A stretch of 64,000 bases of DNA, from positions 930,001 through 994,000 of the forward strand of contig CAWBRV010000003.1 in NCBI GenBank assembly GCA_963791225.1, given 5' to 3'. The position numbers were made by a program, and so were the translations under genes. The notes under the pieces are model-generated. The model was not told the origin of the DNA. It did not search any database and saw nothing but the letters and a program-made list of their open reading frames with translations. Within the stretch, counting starts at the first letter, position 1, and each line of letters opens with the position of its first letter. Positions 24,498 to 34,983 of this stretch are shown in pieces. The stretch is from PALSA-612 sp963791225 (GTDB taxonomy: Bacteria; Actinomycetota; Thermoleophilia; Gaiellales; Gaiellaceae).

Positions 24498-27400
24498 CCG
24501 GCCGCCGCGACGAGGTGCAGACCGCCCGCGACGCACGGCGCGCTGGGCAGGTGCAGGCAGCGCAGATCGCCGTCGACCTCTCGGCGCTGCCGGGCTGGCT
24601 ACTGGTGGGCGACCCGGGCCGCCTCGATCCGGCCGAGAAAGCCACCGCGGAGCACGGCGCGCAGCTCCTGGCCCAACTAGCCGACACGCACCACGGGCTT
24701 CTGGCGCTGGACGAGGAACTCGACGCGCTCGACGGCGCGCGCCCACGGTCGATCGACCTCTTCCTCGAGTGGACGAGCTGGCTCGAACAGGTTCCAGACG
24801 CCGCGACGCTCCTGGCTGAGCTCGTTCCCGACCCCCGGCGGCTGTTCCTCGGCAAGGAGGCCCGGATGACGGAGGAGACGGCACAGCGAATCGTCGACAC
24901 GATCGCGGCGAACGGCGGCCGGGTCGGCGATGGCGACACCTTCGTCCACAACGCAGCCCTCGCCGACGACGACGTCTTCGACCTCGACCACACGGCCCTG
25001 ATCCGGCTCGACCCGATCGTCGCGGGCCAGGCGGTCGGCGTGCTGCTGCCTCTGCGGCTGGAGACGCGCTTCCGCCGCCCGGACGGTGGGGCGTGGAGGC
25101 TCCGCGTCCGTGTCTACCCCGACCCGGTGGCGCTCGCGCCGGCGGCGCCGACACCGACCCGGCACGAGGCCGACCTCGTCGTCGTCTGCTGGACGCAGGC
25201 GGGCGGTGATCTGACGAGCGACGCGGGCGAGGTCGCGTTCCGGTCGCTGGCAGCCTCCGTCGGCGGCGCGCGAGCCGCCTACCTTCTGCGCACCGTCGAG
25301 GTTGTGCCCCAGGGTGCGGGCTATGCCGCCACCGGCGACTACCGCGATCAGGGCATTCGCACCGACACCTACAGCGCCGTGCTGCCGGAAACCCTGAGCC
25401 TCTGGGGCGACGTGGGCAATGGTCTCCAGCTGCTTGGTGAGCTGCATCCCGACCTGGCGGCGATTGCGGCGCAGGCGGACATCACCGAGGCAATGGCCGG
25501 GCTTAAACCAGACCAGGTGCCCAAACTCTGGTGGACGTCGTACGAGAAGGCGCTGGAAGTCGGCCTCGCGGTCGAGGTCGTTGTTCCGGACGGTCCCGAC
25601 GGGTTGCCGGGCCCGGAGGGGCCGCACCTGTCGGTGCTGCTCGTCTCGGGATTGAGCGACCAGGACCCGCGTGCGCTGTTCGAGCGACAGGCCGACGGCG
25701 GCTCGCTCGGCGTCGTCACTCCGATGAGCCCGACGAACACCGTCGCCGGCGCCCCAGCCGCGGACCTCGGCCGTGACCCGGCCACCTGGTTGGCGGTTGC
25801 GCAGGCCGGCGGCGGCGGAACGTTCGACGGGCTGGCGGCGCCTCTGACGGGCTCGCCCCTGCTGCAGGGTGTTCCCGGCGCTGACCTGAGCCTCCTCGAC
25901 GCAATCTCACCGCTCGTCACGGCGCTGTGGCCGGTGCTGTGGCAACGCAGGTTGAAGGACGTCGAGAACGCGGGCATCGATGTGCTCGCCGTGGGCGACT
26001 GGGCGGCCCGCCTGCTCTGCCCCCTCGGACCGTACGCAGCTCTGCGAGTGGGCGACGTCCCCTACGGCATCCTGCCCGCTGTCGACGCACAGGCCTGGTC
26101 TCCAACGTTGAGCGACCCACCCTGGGAGAGCACGCTGCTCTCCATCGTGCGCGGCGTCTTGCAAGCCTGGGAGGCCGCGGGGGTTGCAGGCGGCACCGCC
26201 GAAGGCGCAGACGTCGATCGGCTGCTCGAACTCATCGGCCGCGTGCCAACCGCACGCGCCCCCGGATCGCGGCTGCTCCTACCACTCGACCTTATTGCGC
26301 TCTTGCGGGTGGTGGGGTTCGGCGACACCCCGCCGGACGTCGTCCATGAGTGGGAGACGGACGGCGCCGCGGTACTCAGCTTCTCGCCCGAACCACTTCG
26401 CCGCTACCAGCAGTTCGGCTACGTCCAGCCGGCAGTGCGCGGCCGCGACGGCGTGCGCGACCTGCTGCGCCGATACCTGCAAATGTCGTGGGAGGAACTC
26501 GCTCACGGCGGCCACGAGTTCCCAGACCGCGCGCCCTTCCTCGTCCGGCTCCTGCGCCACTCGCTTCTACTGACGCAAGCAGAGGTCTCACGGCTTGACC
26601 CCGACCACTGGCCGGCCTGGAAGCCGCCCTACCTGCTGGCACGCGAGGCATCCCCCGAGCAGCTCGCCGCCGACGCCAGCCACGGCGTCCGCGTCGATCA
26701 CCTGCCCGACTACGCGCAACAGAAGCTCGACGAGCAGTACCCGCCCGATCCGCCTGTTCTCGCGATCGTGCGCCAGTTCGGCGACGTGCGGCAGGCGATA
26801 CGCCTGCTCGCCGCCATGGACGACAGGCTGCTTGAAGGCGGATCGCTCGCTCCGGCCGTCGCGGCCGTGCTCGACACGTCGAGCCACCGAATCGACGCGT
26901 GGATTACGGCCGTCGGCACCCGCCGCCTCCGCCGACTCACCGCCCGCGGCGTACCCCGCCGGCTCGGCGCCTACGGATGGGTCGACGACCTCTCGCCCGC
27001 CACAGATCCGACCCCGCCAACCACCGCCGGGCTACTCCACGCGCCCGGGCCGGCGCAAGCGCTCACCTCCGCCGTGCTCCGCGATCACGCCGTGCACGAC
27101 AGCGACACGCGCTGGCAGATCACCGCTCGCTCCGACCTGATCCGGCTGGCGGCATCGCTCGGCGCCGACGTCCGGCTCGGCATCCATCTCAGCGAGGCCC
27201 TTGGCCGCGAGATCGAGCGGCGCGCCGGCGACCCGGCCGCCGTCCTCACCCTGCGCCGCAAGTTCCCGGCCCGGCCGGAGCAGGCCGGACGCCGCGTCTG
27301 CGACGGGCTGCAGGTACTCGACGCCGACCCGGGCGACCTTCCCGCCGAGGTCGGCCCCCTCGACGATCTGCGCCATGCGCTAGACACGTACGGAGATCTT

Positions 27401-28667
27401 CTCGTCGCTGACGCCGTCCACGACGTCATCTCCGGTCGCGGCGCACAAGCGCAGGAATCAATGGAGGCGGCAGCGGGTCTCGGAGCCCCGCCCGAGCTAC
27501 GGCTGCTTCGCACACAGCGGCAGGGCGCCTCGGTGCGAACCACCGTCCTCGTCGCCCTGCAAATGAGCGAGGTGGCCGAGATGGAATCCCCGGTCGCCAC
27601 CGCCGACCCGGCACTCGCCGCGCTGCTCGACACCGAGCTAGGCCCTGCGTCCGGGTGGACGTGGACGCGCGAGGACAGCTCGGTCTCCCTGAACGACCTC
27701 GACCTCGCCGTACCGGATGTCGTCCTCAGCACCCAGGCGCAACTCGACCTGCGCGCGGGATCGCTGCTCGCAGGTCCACCGACCGGCGGAACGGCGGCGG
27801 CGCGCCGCCAGGAACTCGACCGACTGTGTTCCCTCGTCGGCGCCCAGCGCGGCCTTCCTGTCGTCGCCGGCAACCCGGCCGATGCCGCCAGCGAGCTGCG
27901 GGCACGGCTCGCCGCTCTCCGGACGGCCGCTGCGACCGTGGTCGCAGAGCTCGGTGCGGCGCCGGCGGTCACGGACAAAGCACGACGATGGGGACTACCC
28001 GACGACCCAACGTCGGCGGTCGAAGTGCTCCAGACGCGCCTCGACGAGCTCGGCGATCCGGCAACCGACGCGACCGCCGATGCCGCCGAGCTCAGCGAGC
28101 GCATCCGCACGCTGCTCGCGCCCGTGTCCGGACTCCCCGTGATCTGCACGGGAGCGCTCCCCGCGACGGTCGCCGCGCCCGACCTCGACCAGGACTGGCT
28201 CGAGATCGTGGCCGCCGTGCGTCCCCCTCGCACGGCTCGAAGCACACCAGCTCCACCGGCCGTGGCCCGCGGCGGCGACCGCGCCCGATCGGCTTTGGTC
28301 GGTGCCAGAGGCGGGCGCGCAGCAGATCCTCGTCTACGGACCGGGCCTAGGCGCTCCCGGGCCGACGGCGCTCGCGCTCCTCGACGACTGGGCAGAGACC
28401 GTCCCCAGCACGCGACACACCACGCATGCCGCCTTCGGCTTCGACGCGCCGCGAGCCCGCGCCGCCCAGGCGATCCTGCTCGCCCTCCCACCCGACGAGC
28501 ATGTGCCGCTCTCAGCCGACACGCTGCCCGGCATCGTTCTCTCCACCCGGGCGCAAGCCCACGCCCGGATGGCGCAGCCCGACCAGCTCGACGCCTGGTC
28601 GCTTGCCGTTCCGACATCGATGGTCCTGGCTGGCGGCCGGGCCGGCTCCGACCTGGTAGGCCCGTGA
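24494..28667 (+). CDS. conserved giant hypothetical protein, third gene, with one frameshift
   Basis: About 1390 residues when one base is removed from the C5 run at 28,223-28,227. Before it the frame ends DWLEIVAAVR; after correction it continues PLARLEAHQLHRPWP, then LWSVPEAGAQQILVYGPGLG and ends GRAGSDLVGP. The uncorrected frame instead reads an Arg/Pro-rich nonsense stretch into the next gene, falsely giving 1897 residues. Near residue 180, GVLLPLRLETRF then LRVRVYPDP resembles a family of uncharacterised proteins with P-x-RLETRF and RVYPD motifs. Much of the rest is helical. No catalytic motif recognised. It starts at a GTG overlapping the previous stop. Confidence 0.75.
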
Positions 28668-30187
28668 CCTGGGAGTACTACCGCCGAGTCGAGCCGATGC
28701 CGCCCTACGGCGACGTTCAGCGCGGCTTCTCGGCCGAGGTCGCTGACCCGCTGTGGATGCTCGGCCGGCAGTGGCAGGTCGGCGAGCACGCCGCCGAGGA
28801 CGCGCCCTCACCCGTGCTCGTCGAGCTCGAGGTGGCGCACACACCGCTCGACCCGGTCGCCGGGATCGACCCGACCGTAGCCCCCGCAGAGCCGCTGCTC
28901 GAGGGCGCGGCCGAGGATTGGTGGACCATCGGCCGAAGGGCCCGTGTCGGCCGAGCGGCGGCGCCCGCCCTCACACCAGAACAACGGGCGGCGAAGGCGT
29001 TCTCGACCCTGCCCGAGCCCTACGGCAACATGCTCGCCGGAGAAGTAGACGGCCTCGCACTCTGGCAAGCCGGGCTGATCCTCGTCGGCGATCCCGCGCT
29101 CGCAGGCCTCTCGGCCCGCCCGGACTTCTGGCAGCCGGAAACGCTGACCTACGAGGCCGAGATCACCGCCGGCGGCGCGACGCTACGCATCAGCGGTCAC
29201 AACGGCGGCGACGTCGACTGGTTCACAGCCGACGCCACCGCGTCGCTGCCACAACCCGAACTGGCCACGCGGCAAGTCGTGCCGCAACGACTGCGCTATC
29301 CAGGCGCCCCGGCGCCACGCTGGTGGCAGATCGAAGACAGCGCAGTCGACATCGGCGGGTTCCCGCCCGACCGGTCACACCTGGCTACCGCCCTACTGAT
29401 CGAACTCGTTTGCGACCACGCGAACGACTGGTTCACCGTGCCTGTCCCGTCGCCGGCGCAGCCCCAGGACGGGGAGACTCCGCCGAGCTCTGGCGTGGTC
29501 GTCACCCTCGGCGCGGCCAGGGTCAAAGACAGCTTCGACGACTGGTGGACGCTGACGATTCCCCCCGGCGACGACGATCCCCCGGCTCAACCTGACCAGT
29601 CCCCCGGACCGTGGTCACTATTCCGGACCGAAGGGCTCGACCGGTCATCCCTCGTCGTCTGGCCAACGGCAACCACACCACTATCAGGGCCGGTCCTGGA
29701 CGACGTCATCCTCGGCGTCGACGAGGACGCCAACGTCCTCTGGGCCGTTGAGCTTCGCGCCGAAGGAATCGACCTCGCACTCTCCGCCGACAGCAACGCA
29801 GCCCTCGAGGAAACCCGCCGCACCGGAACGCGCGAGTTCACCTGGCTACCCTCAACCACCCTCCCGCAGCACTGGCATCCCTACCGCATCGAGACCCGGC
29901 CCGCACCCGCCCGGCGAGTCTTCGTCCAGGGCCTCGTAGCCGACCTGAGCCAGAGCCCGCCGGTGACACGACCCGGCCCGCGCTCAGAACTGCTCGGCGC
30001 CGGCCATGGCCAGGTGCTCGCCGCCTCGGCGGTCCCGAATCAGGGCCTCCGTCTCGAGCGGCGGCACATGCTCGCCCGAGGCACCGACGGCAAGCCGGTG
30101 CTGTGGCGCCAGAGGCGACGGCTACCCGTGCTTGGAGGCCCCGTCTCCCACTTGCGGTTCGATCTGCTTCGCGAACGGGAGCCGTGA
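28664..30187 (+). CDS. conserved hypothetical protein, fourth gene of DUF6603 operon
   Basis: A 507-residue protein starting at GTG 28,664, which overlaps the corrected stop of the giant gene (GTGA). The N-terminus is distinctive: WEYYRRVEPMPPYGDVQRGF, then DPLWMLGRQWQVGEHAAED. Many uncharacterised proteins carry a similar DPLW-x2-RQWQ-GE motif, as I recall. The C-terminus (LPQHWHPYRIETRPAPARR, then HMLARGTDGKPVLWRQRRR) is basic. No signal peptide, membrane span or catalytic motif seen. Last confident member of the operon. Confidence 0.75.
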   Translation: MTWEYYRRVEPMPPYGDVQRGFSAEVADPLWMLGRQWQVGEHAAEDAPSPVLVELEVAHTPLDPVAGIDPTVAPAEPLLEGAAEDWWTIGRRARVGRAAAPALTPEQRAAKAFSTLPEPYGNMLAGEVDGLALWQAGLILVGDPALAGLSARPDFWQPETLTYEAEITAGGATLRISGHNGGDVDWFTADATASLPQPELATRQVVPQRLRYPGAPAPRWWQIEDSAVDIGGFPPDRSHLATALLIELVCDHANDWFTVPVPSPAQPQDGETPPSSGVVVTLGAARVKDSFDDWWTLTIPPGDDDPPAQPDQSPGPWSLFRTEGLDRSSLVVWPTATTPLSGPVLDDVILGVDEDANVLWAVELRAEGIDLALSADSNAALEETRRTGTREFTWLPSTTLPQHWHPYRIETRPAPARRVFVQGLVADLSQSPPVTRPGPRSELLGAGHGQVLAASAVPNQGLRLERRHMLARGTDGKPVLWRQRRRLPVLGGPVSHLRFDLLREREP

Positions 30188-30657
30188 GCGCCACTGCCGG
30201 CCTAGTCGGACCCGCACTGACCGCGGCGCGCTGGTCTTGGCGAGTCTCCGCTACCCCATCGACCTCACATCCCCCTCATAGGCCGTCGATGGTGTTACAC
30301 CTCGGCTCACTCTTGACCGAACTCACCCTCGCAAGCACCTGCACTTGTACGTGCCGCTCCGCTACTACCACCAGCCCCCGAGGCCGCACCGACAACCACG
30401 GACTCGGCACCACCTCACGTTCCTCACGCCCGACTCCAACAACACTGCCACCACACCTGGCCCGCCAACCAAACCAGCACGGGGACATCCCTGCCCGAGC
30501 TCGTCACGACCAGCGTCACCGTCTCCCTCGACGAACTTCGGATGAGTAGGTGCGGCAGGCGATGAGCGCGACGATCGCGCCGTAGTCCGCGGCGTGGGCC
30601 AGGGCAATGGCGGACTCGAGGCGTGGCCACCTCTGTTTGTCTTTGTAGAGTCGCTGC
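30188..30657. other. gene-free or degraded stretch after the large operon
   Basis: A GTG at 30,184 overlaps the fourth gene's stop and opens a frame to 30,549, but its translation is rich in Ser/Thr/Pro/His and looks non-coding after about 30 codons; a fifth gene may have been lost here. On the minus strand near 30,550-30,640, a peptide-like stretch (RLESAIALAHAADYGAIVAL) has no start or partner. I see no convincing terminator. Confidence 0.4.
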
Positions 30658-31941
30658 GTGAATGTGTTTGAGGCGGTGCGTGCGCGGCAGGTGGAGATGC
30701 AGGTGCCGGGGGTCGCGGTCGGCGTCCTGCGGGACGGGGAGGAGCGGCACGAGGGGTTCGGCGTGACGAGCGTCGATAATCCGCTTGAGGTCACGCCGGA
30801 GACTCGCTTCCAGATCGGCTCGATCAGCAAGACGTTCACGGGGGCTGCCGTGATGTATCTGGTTGGCGAAGGGGTGATTGATCTCGATCGGCCGGTGCGG
30901 GAGTACGTGCCCGAGTTGGAGCTCGCCGATTCGGGCGCGACGGCGGGCGTGAACATGCGGCATCTGCTTGCGCATACGGGCGGCTGGGTCGGGGACTACT
31001 TCGATGACACCGGCTGGGGTGACGACGCTGTTGCCCGTTATGTGGAGCGGATGCGGACGCTTCCGCAGCTGACGCCGCTCGGCGAGCTTTGGTCGTACAA
31101 CAACGCGGGGTTCGCGCTCGCTGGCCGTGTCGTCGAAGTCGTGACCGGTGAGCGGTTCGAGGACGTCGTCAAGCGGCTCGTCTTCGATCCGCTCGAGCTG
31201 ACGTCGAGCACGTACTGGCCTTGGGAGGTGATGACGGAGCGCTTCGTCGTCGGCCATGTCGACGAGGACGGCGAGGCTCGTGTCGCACGGCCCTGGCCGG
31301 TTGGCCGCTCGGCGCATCCGGCCGGCGGCATCACGTCGACGACACCGGATCTGCTGCGCTACGCGCGGCTGCACCTCGATCCGCCGCCGGAGCTGGCGCC
31401 GATGCAGGAGCCGCAGTCGGACACCGCCGAGGAGGGAGAGTGGGTCGGCCTGACGTGGTACGGCGAGGACGAATTCGGGACGATTCGCCACGGCGGCGGG
31501 ACGATGGGGCAGGTGTCGGTGCTCGTGCTCCAGCCTGCAACCGGCTTCGCACTCGCGGTGCTCACGAACCACTCGCCGAATGGGATGCAGGTGATCGACG
31601 CGGCGCTCGACGCCGCCGGCCTGAAGGGCTCAGAGCCCGAGCCGGTGCACGACGCGCCTGTCGAGGAGTACGCGGGCGTCTACGAGACCGCGCTGGGCCG
31701 CGTCACGATCGCCCCCGTCGGCGAAGGGATCCGCATCGAGGTGACGCCGTTCGGCGGCTTCCCGACCAGGGAAACGCCGGCGCCTCCTGCACCACCGCCG
31801 GCGGAGGCGTTCTTCTACTCCCCGGAGCGGTGGATCGTCGAAGGCGGCGCATACAACGGTGTGCGCGGGCACTTTCTGCGGACGACGACCGGCGACATCG
31901 CCTGGCTCCGCCTCGGTGGCCGCCTCTACAAGCGGGTCTAG
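30658..31941 (+). CDS. serine hydrolase, class C beta-lactamase / CubicO family
   Basis: A 427-residue member of the penicillin-binding-protein-like serine hydrolases. Catalytic Ser55 and Lys58 are in GSISKTF, Tyr147 in YNNAGF, and the third motif is HGGGTMGQ. The last 130 residues form a small beta-rich domain (EEYAGVYETALGRVTI). No signal peptide is evident, so it is probably intracellular. It starts at GTG 30,658 without a clear ribosome site. Substrates in this family range from beta-lactams to peptides and esters; none can be assigned here. Confidence 0.9.
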   Translation: MNVFEAVRARQVEMQVPGVAVGVLRDGEERHEGFGVTSVDNPLEVTPETRFQIGSISKTFTGAAVMYLVGEGVIDLDRPVREYVPELELADSGATAGVNMRHLLAHTGGWVGDYFDDTGWGDDAVARYVERMRTLPQLTPLGELWSYNNAGFALAGRVVEVVTGERFEDVVKRLVFDPLELTSSTYWPWEVMTERFVVGHVDEDGEARVARPWPVGRSAHPAGGITSTTPDLLRYARLHLDPPPELAPMQEPQSDTAEEGEWVGLTWYGEDEFGTIRHGGGTMGQVSVLVLQPATGFALAVLTNHSPNGMQVIDAALDAAGLKGSEPEPVHDAPVEEYAGVYETALGRVTIAPVGEGIRIEVTPFGGFPTRETPAPPAPPPAEAFFYSPERWIVEGGAYNGVRGHFLRTTTGDIAWLRLGGRLYKRV

Positions 31942-32102
31942 CCAGCCAGTCAGCCGGACGCAAGGAGGCCGCCGACGCCCGATCGGGCGGACAGTTCCAC
32001 GGTTTACAGACAGGTTCTACTCCTCCCCAGAGCCAGGCAAGAAGGACTCAAACCGCGCGAGAGTCCTCGGGCGGGGATGAAGGGTGTCGCCGGTGCGCCA
32101 GG

Positions 32103-33134
32103 CTATCGGGAGAGCTCGGCGCGTATGAGTGCTGTGCCGGCGGTCATCGCTAGGAGTTTGGCGAAGGCCGTTTCTCTTGGCAGGTATTTCATGCCGCAGT
32201 CTGGTGCGATGATCAGGCGCTCTGGTGGCACGTGCTCGAGCGCGATCCGGATCCTGTTGGCAACCGTCTCCGCTGTCTCGACGGGTGCGCTGTCTGAGAG
32301 GTCGATGACGCCGAGGATGATCGTCTTGTTCGGCAATCGGCGAAGGATCGCGAGATCGAGATTGGGTTGGGCGGTCTCGATCGAGATTTGTGTCGCCGCG
32401 CAGTCGTTGAGCTCCTCGAGGAACGAGTAGCCCTCGGGTTTGTCCTTGACGATGTGGCCGTAGCCGAAGCAGATGTGGAGCGCGGCCTCGCCTTGGATGC
32501 CTTGGAGTGAGCGATCGATTGCCTGGAGGCCGTAGGCGCGCGCCTTCTCCGGCCGCGCCTGGAGGTATGGCTCGTCGATCTGGACGACGTCGGCGCCGGC
32601 GGCCTTCAGGTCACGCGCCTCTTCGTTGACGGCGTCGGCGTACGCCAGTGCGAGGCTCTCTTCGTCGGGGTAGTGGTCGTTCTGCGCCTGTTGCGTCATC
32701 GTGAACGGTCCGGGGAGTGTGATCTTGATTGGGCGAGCGGTGTTCGCGCGCAGGAACGCGACGTCGCGAACCTCGACGGGTCGGCTGCGGCGGATCGGCC
32801 CGGCGACGCGCGGAACCGGGTTCTCGTGGCCGGTGCGGTCGAGCGCCACCCCGGGATTGTCGAGGTCGATGCCCTCGAGTGCGGTGGCGAAGCGGTTTGA
32901 GTAGCTCTCCCGGCGCATCTCTCCGTCCGTGATCACGTCGATGCCGGCGCGTTCCATGTCGCGAATCGCGAGGAGGGTCGCGTCGTTTTGCGCCTGCTCG
33001 AGGAACTCCTCGTCGACGCGCCAGAGTTCACGTGCGCGAACGCGCGGCGGCAGGCGAGAGTCGAGGCGGGCTCGGTCGATCAGCCAGTCCGGCTGTGCGT
33101 AGCTGCCCACCACGGTTGTCGGGAGAAGGGTCAC
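32103..33134 (-). CDS. MetE-like cobalamin-independent methyltransferase, single domain
   Basis: A 343-residue protein equal to the C-terminal catalytic half of methionine synthase MetE: LPTTVVGSYAQPDWL start, VITDGEMRRESY, IKITLPGPFTMTQQ, VQIDEPYLQARP, HICFGYGH (with Cys), and LIIAPDCGMKYLPRE with the second Cys. Such short forms transfer methyl groups between small thiols or act in degradation of methylated compounds; many lie outside methionine synthesis. The GTG start overlaps the stop of the RraA-like gene, so the two are one leftward operon, divergent from the LeuC/LeuD-like genes. Here it probably serves the catabolic block. Confidence 0.88.
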   Translation of the reverse strand: MTLLPTTVVGSYAQPDWLIDRARLDSRLPPRVRARELWRVDEEFLEQAQNDATLLAIRDMERAGIDVITDGEMRRESYSNRFATALEGIDLDNPGVALDRTGHENPVPRVAGPIRRSRPVEVRDVAFLRANTARPIKITLPGPFTMTQQAQNDHYPDEESLALAYADAVNEEARDLKAAGADVVQIDEPYLQARPEKARAYGLQAIDRSLQGIQGEAALHICFGYGHIVKDKPEGYSFLEELNDCAATQISIETAQPNLDLAILRRLPNKTIILGVIDLSDSAPVETAETVANRIRIALEHVPPERLIIAPDCGMKYLPRETAFAKLLAMTAGTALIRAELSR

Positions 33135-33670
33135 CGCAGGCCGTCGGACGTGTTCACGCGGCGGAGGACGTCGCCATGGAGAGCGGCGGGCACGACGACG
33201 ACCCCGTCCGCGTCTCCGTAGACGAAATCGCCCGGGTTGACCGTGAGACCGCCGCAGGTCACCGGGACACCAATCTCCCCTGTCTGCTCCCGCCGCGGCG
33301 GCATCGGCGCGATCGCTGCTCCGAAGACTGCGAAGCCGAGTGCTTCGATCTCGTCGACATCTCGGACGGCGCCGTCGACGACGACGCCGGCTACTCCACG
33401 CTCGAGCGCCAGCTTGGACATTTTGCCACCCCACAGGGCGCGGTCCGACGCACCGGCTCCGTCCACGACGATCACGCTTCCGGTCTCGGCCTGCTCGGCG
33501 GCCGTCCGTATCGAGCGGTTCTCGCAGGGCGGCACGCGCACCGTGAGGGCGGGGCCCGCGAGACAGGCCCCACGCCAGACGGACCTGATCCGGGTGTCCA
33601 TGGCGATCGGGGTCGCCGCTGCATCGCAGAGGTCCGCGGTTGCGACGAATGACTGCACAGGCTCCGACAC
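33131..33670 (-). CDS. RraA-family aldolase-like protein
   Basis: A 179-residue member of the RraA / 4-hydroxy-4-methyl-2-oxoglutarate aldolase family. Key stretches are TADLCDA, GPALTVRVPPCENRSI, GSVIVVDGAG, WGGKMSKLALERGVAGVVVDGAVRD (Gly-rich loop and Arg-Asp pair) and VNPGDFVYGDADGVVVVP. Family members split 4-hydroxy-4-carboxy acids to pyruvate using a divalent metal, or decarboxylate oxaloacetate. Located 44 bp from, and divergent to, the LeuC-like gene. Its product pyruvate would feed the dehydrogenase genes downstream (inference). Confidence 0.88.
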   Translation of the reverse strand: MSEPVQSFVATADLCDAAATPIAMDTRIRSVWRGACLAGPALTVRVPPCENRSIRTAAEQAETGSVIVVDGAGASDRALWGGKMSKLALERGVAGVVVDGAVRDVDEIEALGFAVFGAAIAPMPPRREQTGEIGVPVTCGGLTVNPGDFVYGDADGVVVVPAALHGDVLRRVNTSDGLR

Positions 33671-33714
33671 TAACGCGTTGACGCCGCGACCACGGCGGTA
33701 GTACCGTCGAGGTC

Positions 33715-34983
33715 GTGCCGCATACCCTCGCCGAGAAGATCCTGCTCGCCCATGCCGACGAGGACGAGATTGCGCCCGGCGACATCGTTATGGTCCGCTG
33801 CGACGTCGTGATGACAAACGACATCTCCGGCCCGATGGCGTTCCGGGCAATGGAGAAGATGGGCGCGACGAAAGTGTTCGACCCGAGCAAAGTCGTCGTC
33901 GTGCCTGACCACTTCATCCCGGCCAAGGACACACGCTCCGCTGAGCTGCAGAAGCTCCTCCGCGACTGGTCGGCGGCCCAGGGCGTCGCCTACTACGAGC
34001 AGGGCCGCGGCGGCATCGAGCACACCGTTCTGGTCGAGGAGGGCTGGGTCGTGCCCGGCTCGGTGATCGCTGGCGGCGACTCGCACACCTGCACCTACGG
34101 CGCGCTGGGGGCGTTCGGGACGGGGCTCGGCTCGACCGACATCGCCGCCTGTCTCGCCTCCGGGGCGTTCTGGCAGGCCGTACCGGGGACGATCCTCGTC
34201 GAGTTCACAGGCGACAAGGGCCGCTTCGTCACCGGCAAGGATCTGATCCTGGCCGTGATCGCCGAGATCGGTGTCGCCGGCGGGACGAACATGGCACTCG
34301 AGTTCATCGGCGAGGGCGCGGAGGCGCTCTCGATCGACGAACGCCTCGCCGTTGCGAACATGGCTGTCGAGGCCGGCTCCGAGACAGGCTTCTTCCCCGC
34401 CGACGACACGGTCGCCGCGTACCTCGAGGGGCGCACCGACCGGCCGTGGACTGCGGAGCGGTCCGACCCGGGCGCGGACTTCGCCTCGACCGTGCGGATC
34501 GACCTCGACACGCTGCCGCCGCTCGTCGCGCTGCCGCACTCCCCCGGCAACGTCGTCCCGCTCGACCAGGCAGTCGGCCGCAGGATCGACCAGGTGTACA
34601 TCGGCAACTGTTCGAACGGGACGATGACCGATCTTCGCCAGGCGGCCGAGTTGCTCCGGGGGCGTCGGGTGCACCCGCGGGTGCGTGCGATCATCGTCCC
34701 CGCTTCGCAGCGGGTGTATCGGGAGGCGCTCGCGGAGGGCCTGCTCGACCTGTTCGTCGAGGCCGGCGCCATGGTTTCGACCCCGACCTGCGGGGCGTGC
34801 TTCGGCGGCAGCGGCGGCGTGCTCGCCCCCGGCGAGAACGCGGTCACGACGACGAACCGAAACTTCAGAGGCCGCATGGGTTCGAGCGAGGCCGGCGTCC
34901 ATCTCGCGAACGCGTGGGTTGCCGCAGCGGCCGCCGTCGCCGGTGAGATCGTCGACCCGGCCGAGTTAGCGGGGGCGCGGTGA
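33715..34983 (+). CDS. LeuC-type hydro-lyase large subunit
   Basis: A 422-residue aconitase-superfamily subunit of the 3-isopropylmalate / homoaconitate / dimethylmaleate dehydratase group. Iron-sulfur ligands are visible in IGNCSNG and TPTCGACFGG. The substrate loop GGDSHTCTYGALGAFG is intact. It starts at GTG 33,715; TTGACG at 33,678 with a weak TACCGT at 33,702 could give a leaderless transcript, and a CGGTAGTACCG palindrome lies at 33,696-33,706. The setting with RraA, lactonase, dehydrogenases and a sugar importer argues for a catabolic hydratase rather than leucine synthesis. Confidence 0.9.
   Translation: MPHTLAEKILLAHADEDEIAPGDIVMVRCDVVMTNDISGPMAFRAMEKMGATKVFDPSKVVVVPDHFIPAKDTRSAELQKLLRDWSAAQGVAYYEQGRGGIEHTVLVEEGWVVPGSVIAGGDSHTCTYGALGAFGTGLGSTDIAACLASGAFWQAVPGTILVEFTGDKGRFVTGKDLILAVIAEIGVAGGTNMALEFIGEGAEALSIDERLAVANMAVEAGSETGFFPADDTVAAYLEGRTDRPWTAERSDPGADFASTVRIDLDTLPPLVALPHSPGNVVPLDQAVGRRIDQVYIGNCSNGTMTDLRQAAELLRGRRVHPRVRAIIVPASQRVYREALAEGLLDLFVEAGAMVSTPTCGACFGGSGGVLAPGENAVTTTNRNFRGRMGSSEAGVHLANAWVAAAAAVAGEIVDPAELAGAR

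Noticed and set aside
30516..30660. minus-strand serine-recombinase-like peptide
   Set aside because: The stretch RLESAIALAHAADYGAIVAL faintly recalls resolvases, but it lacks the catalytic Ser region, a start codon and the following LDRL motif.
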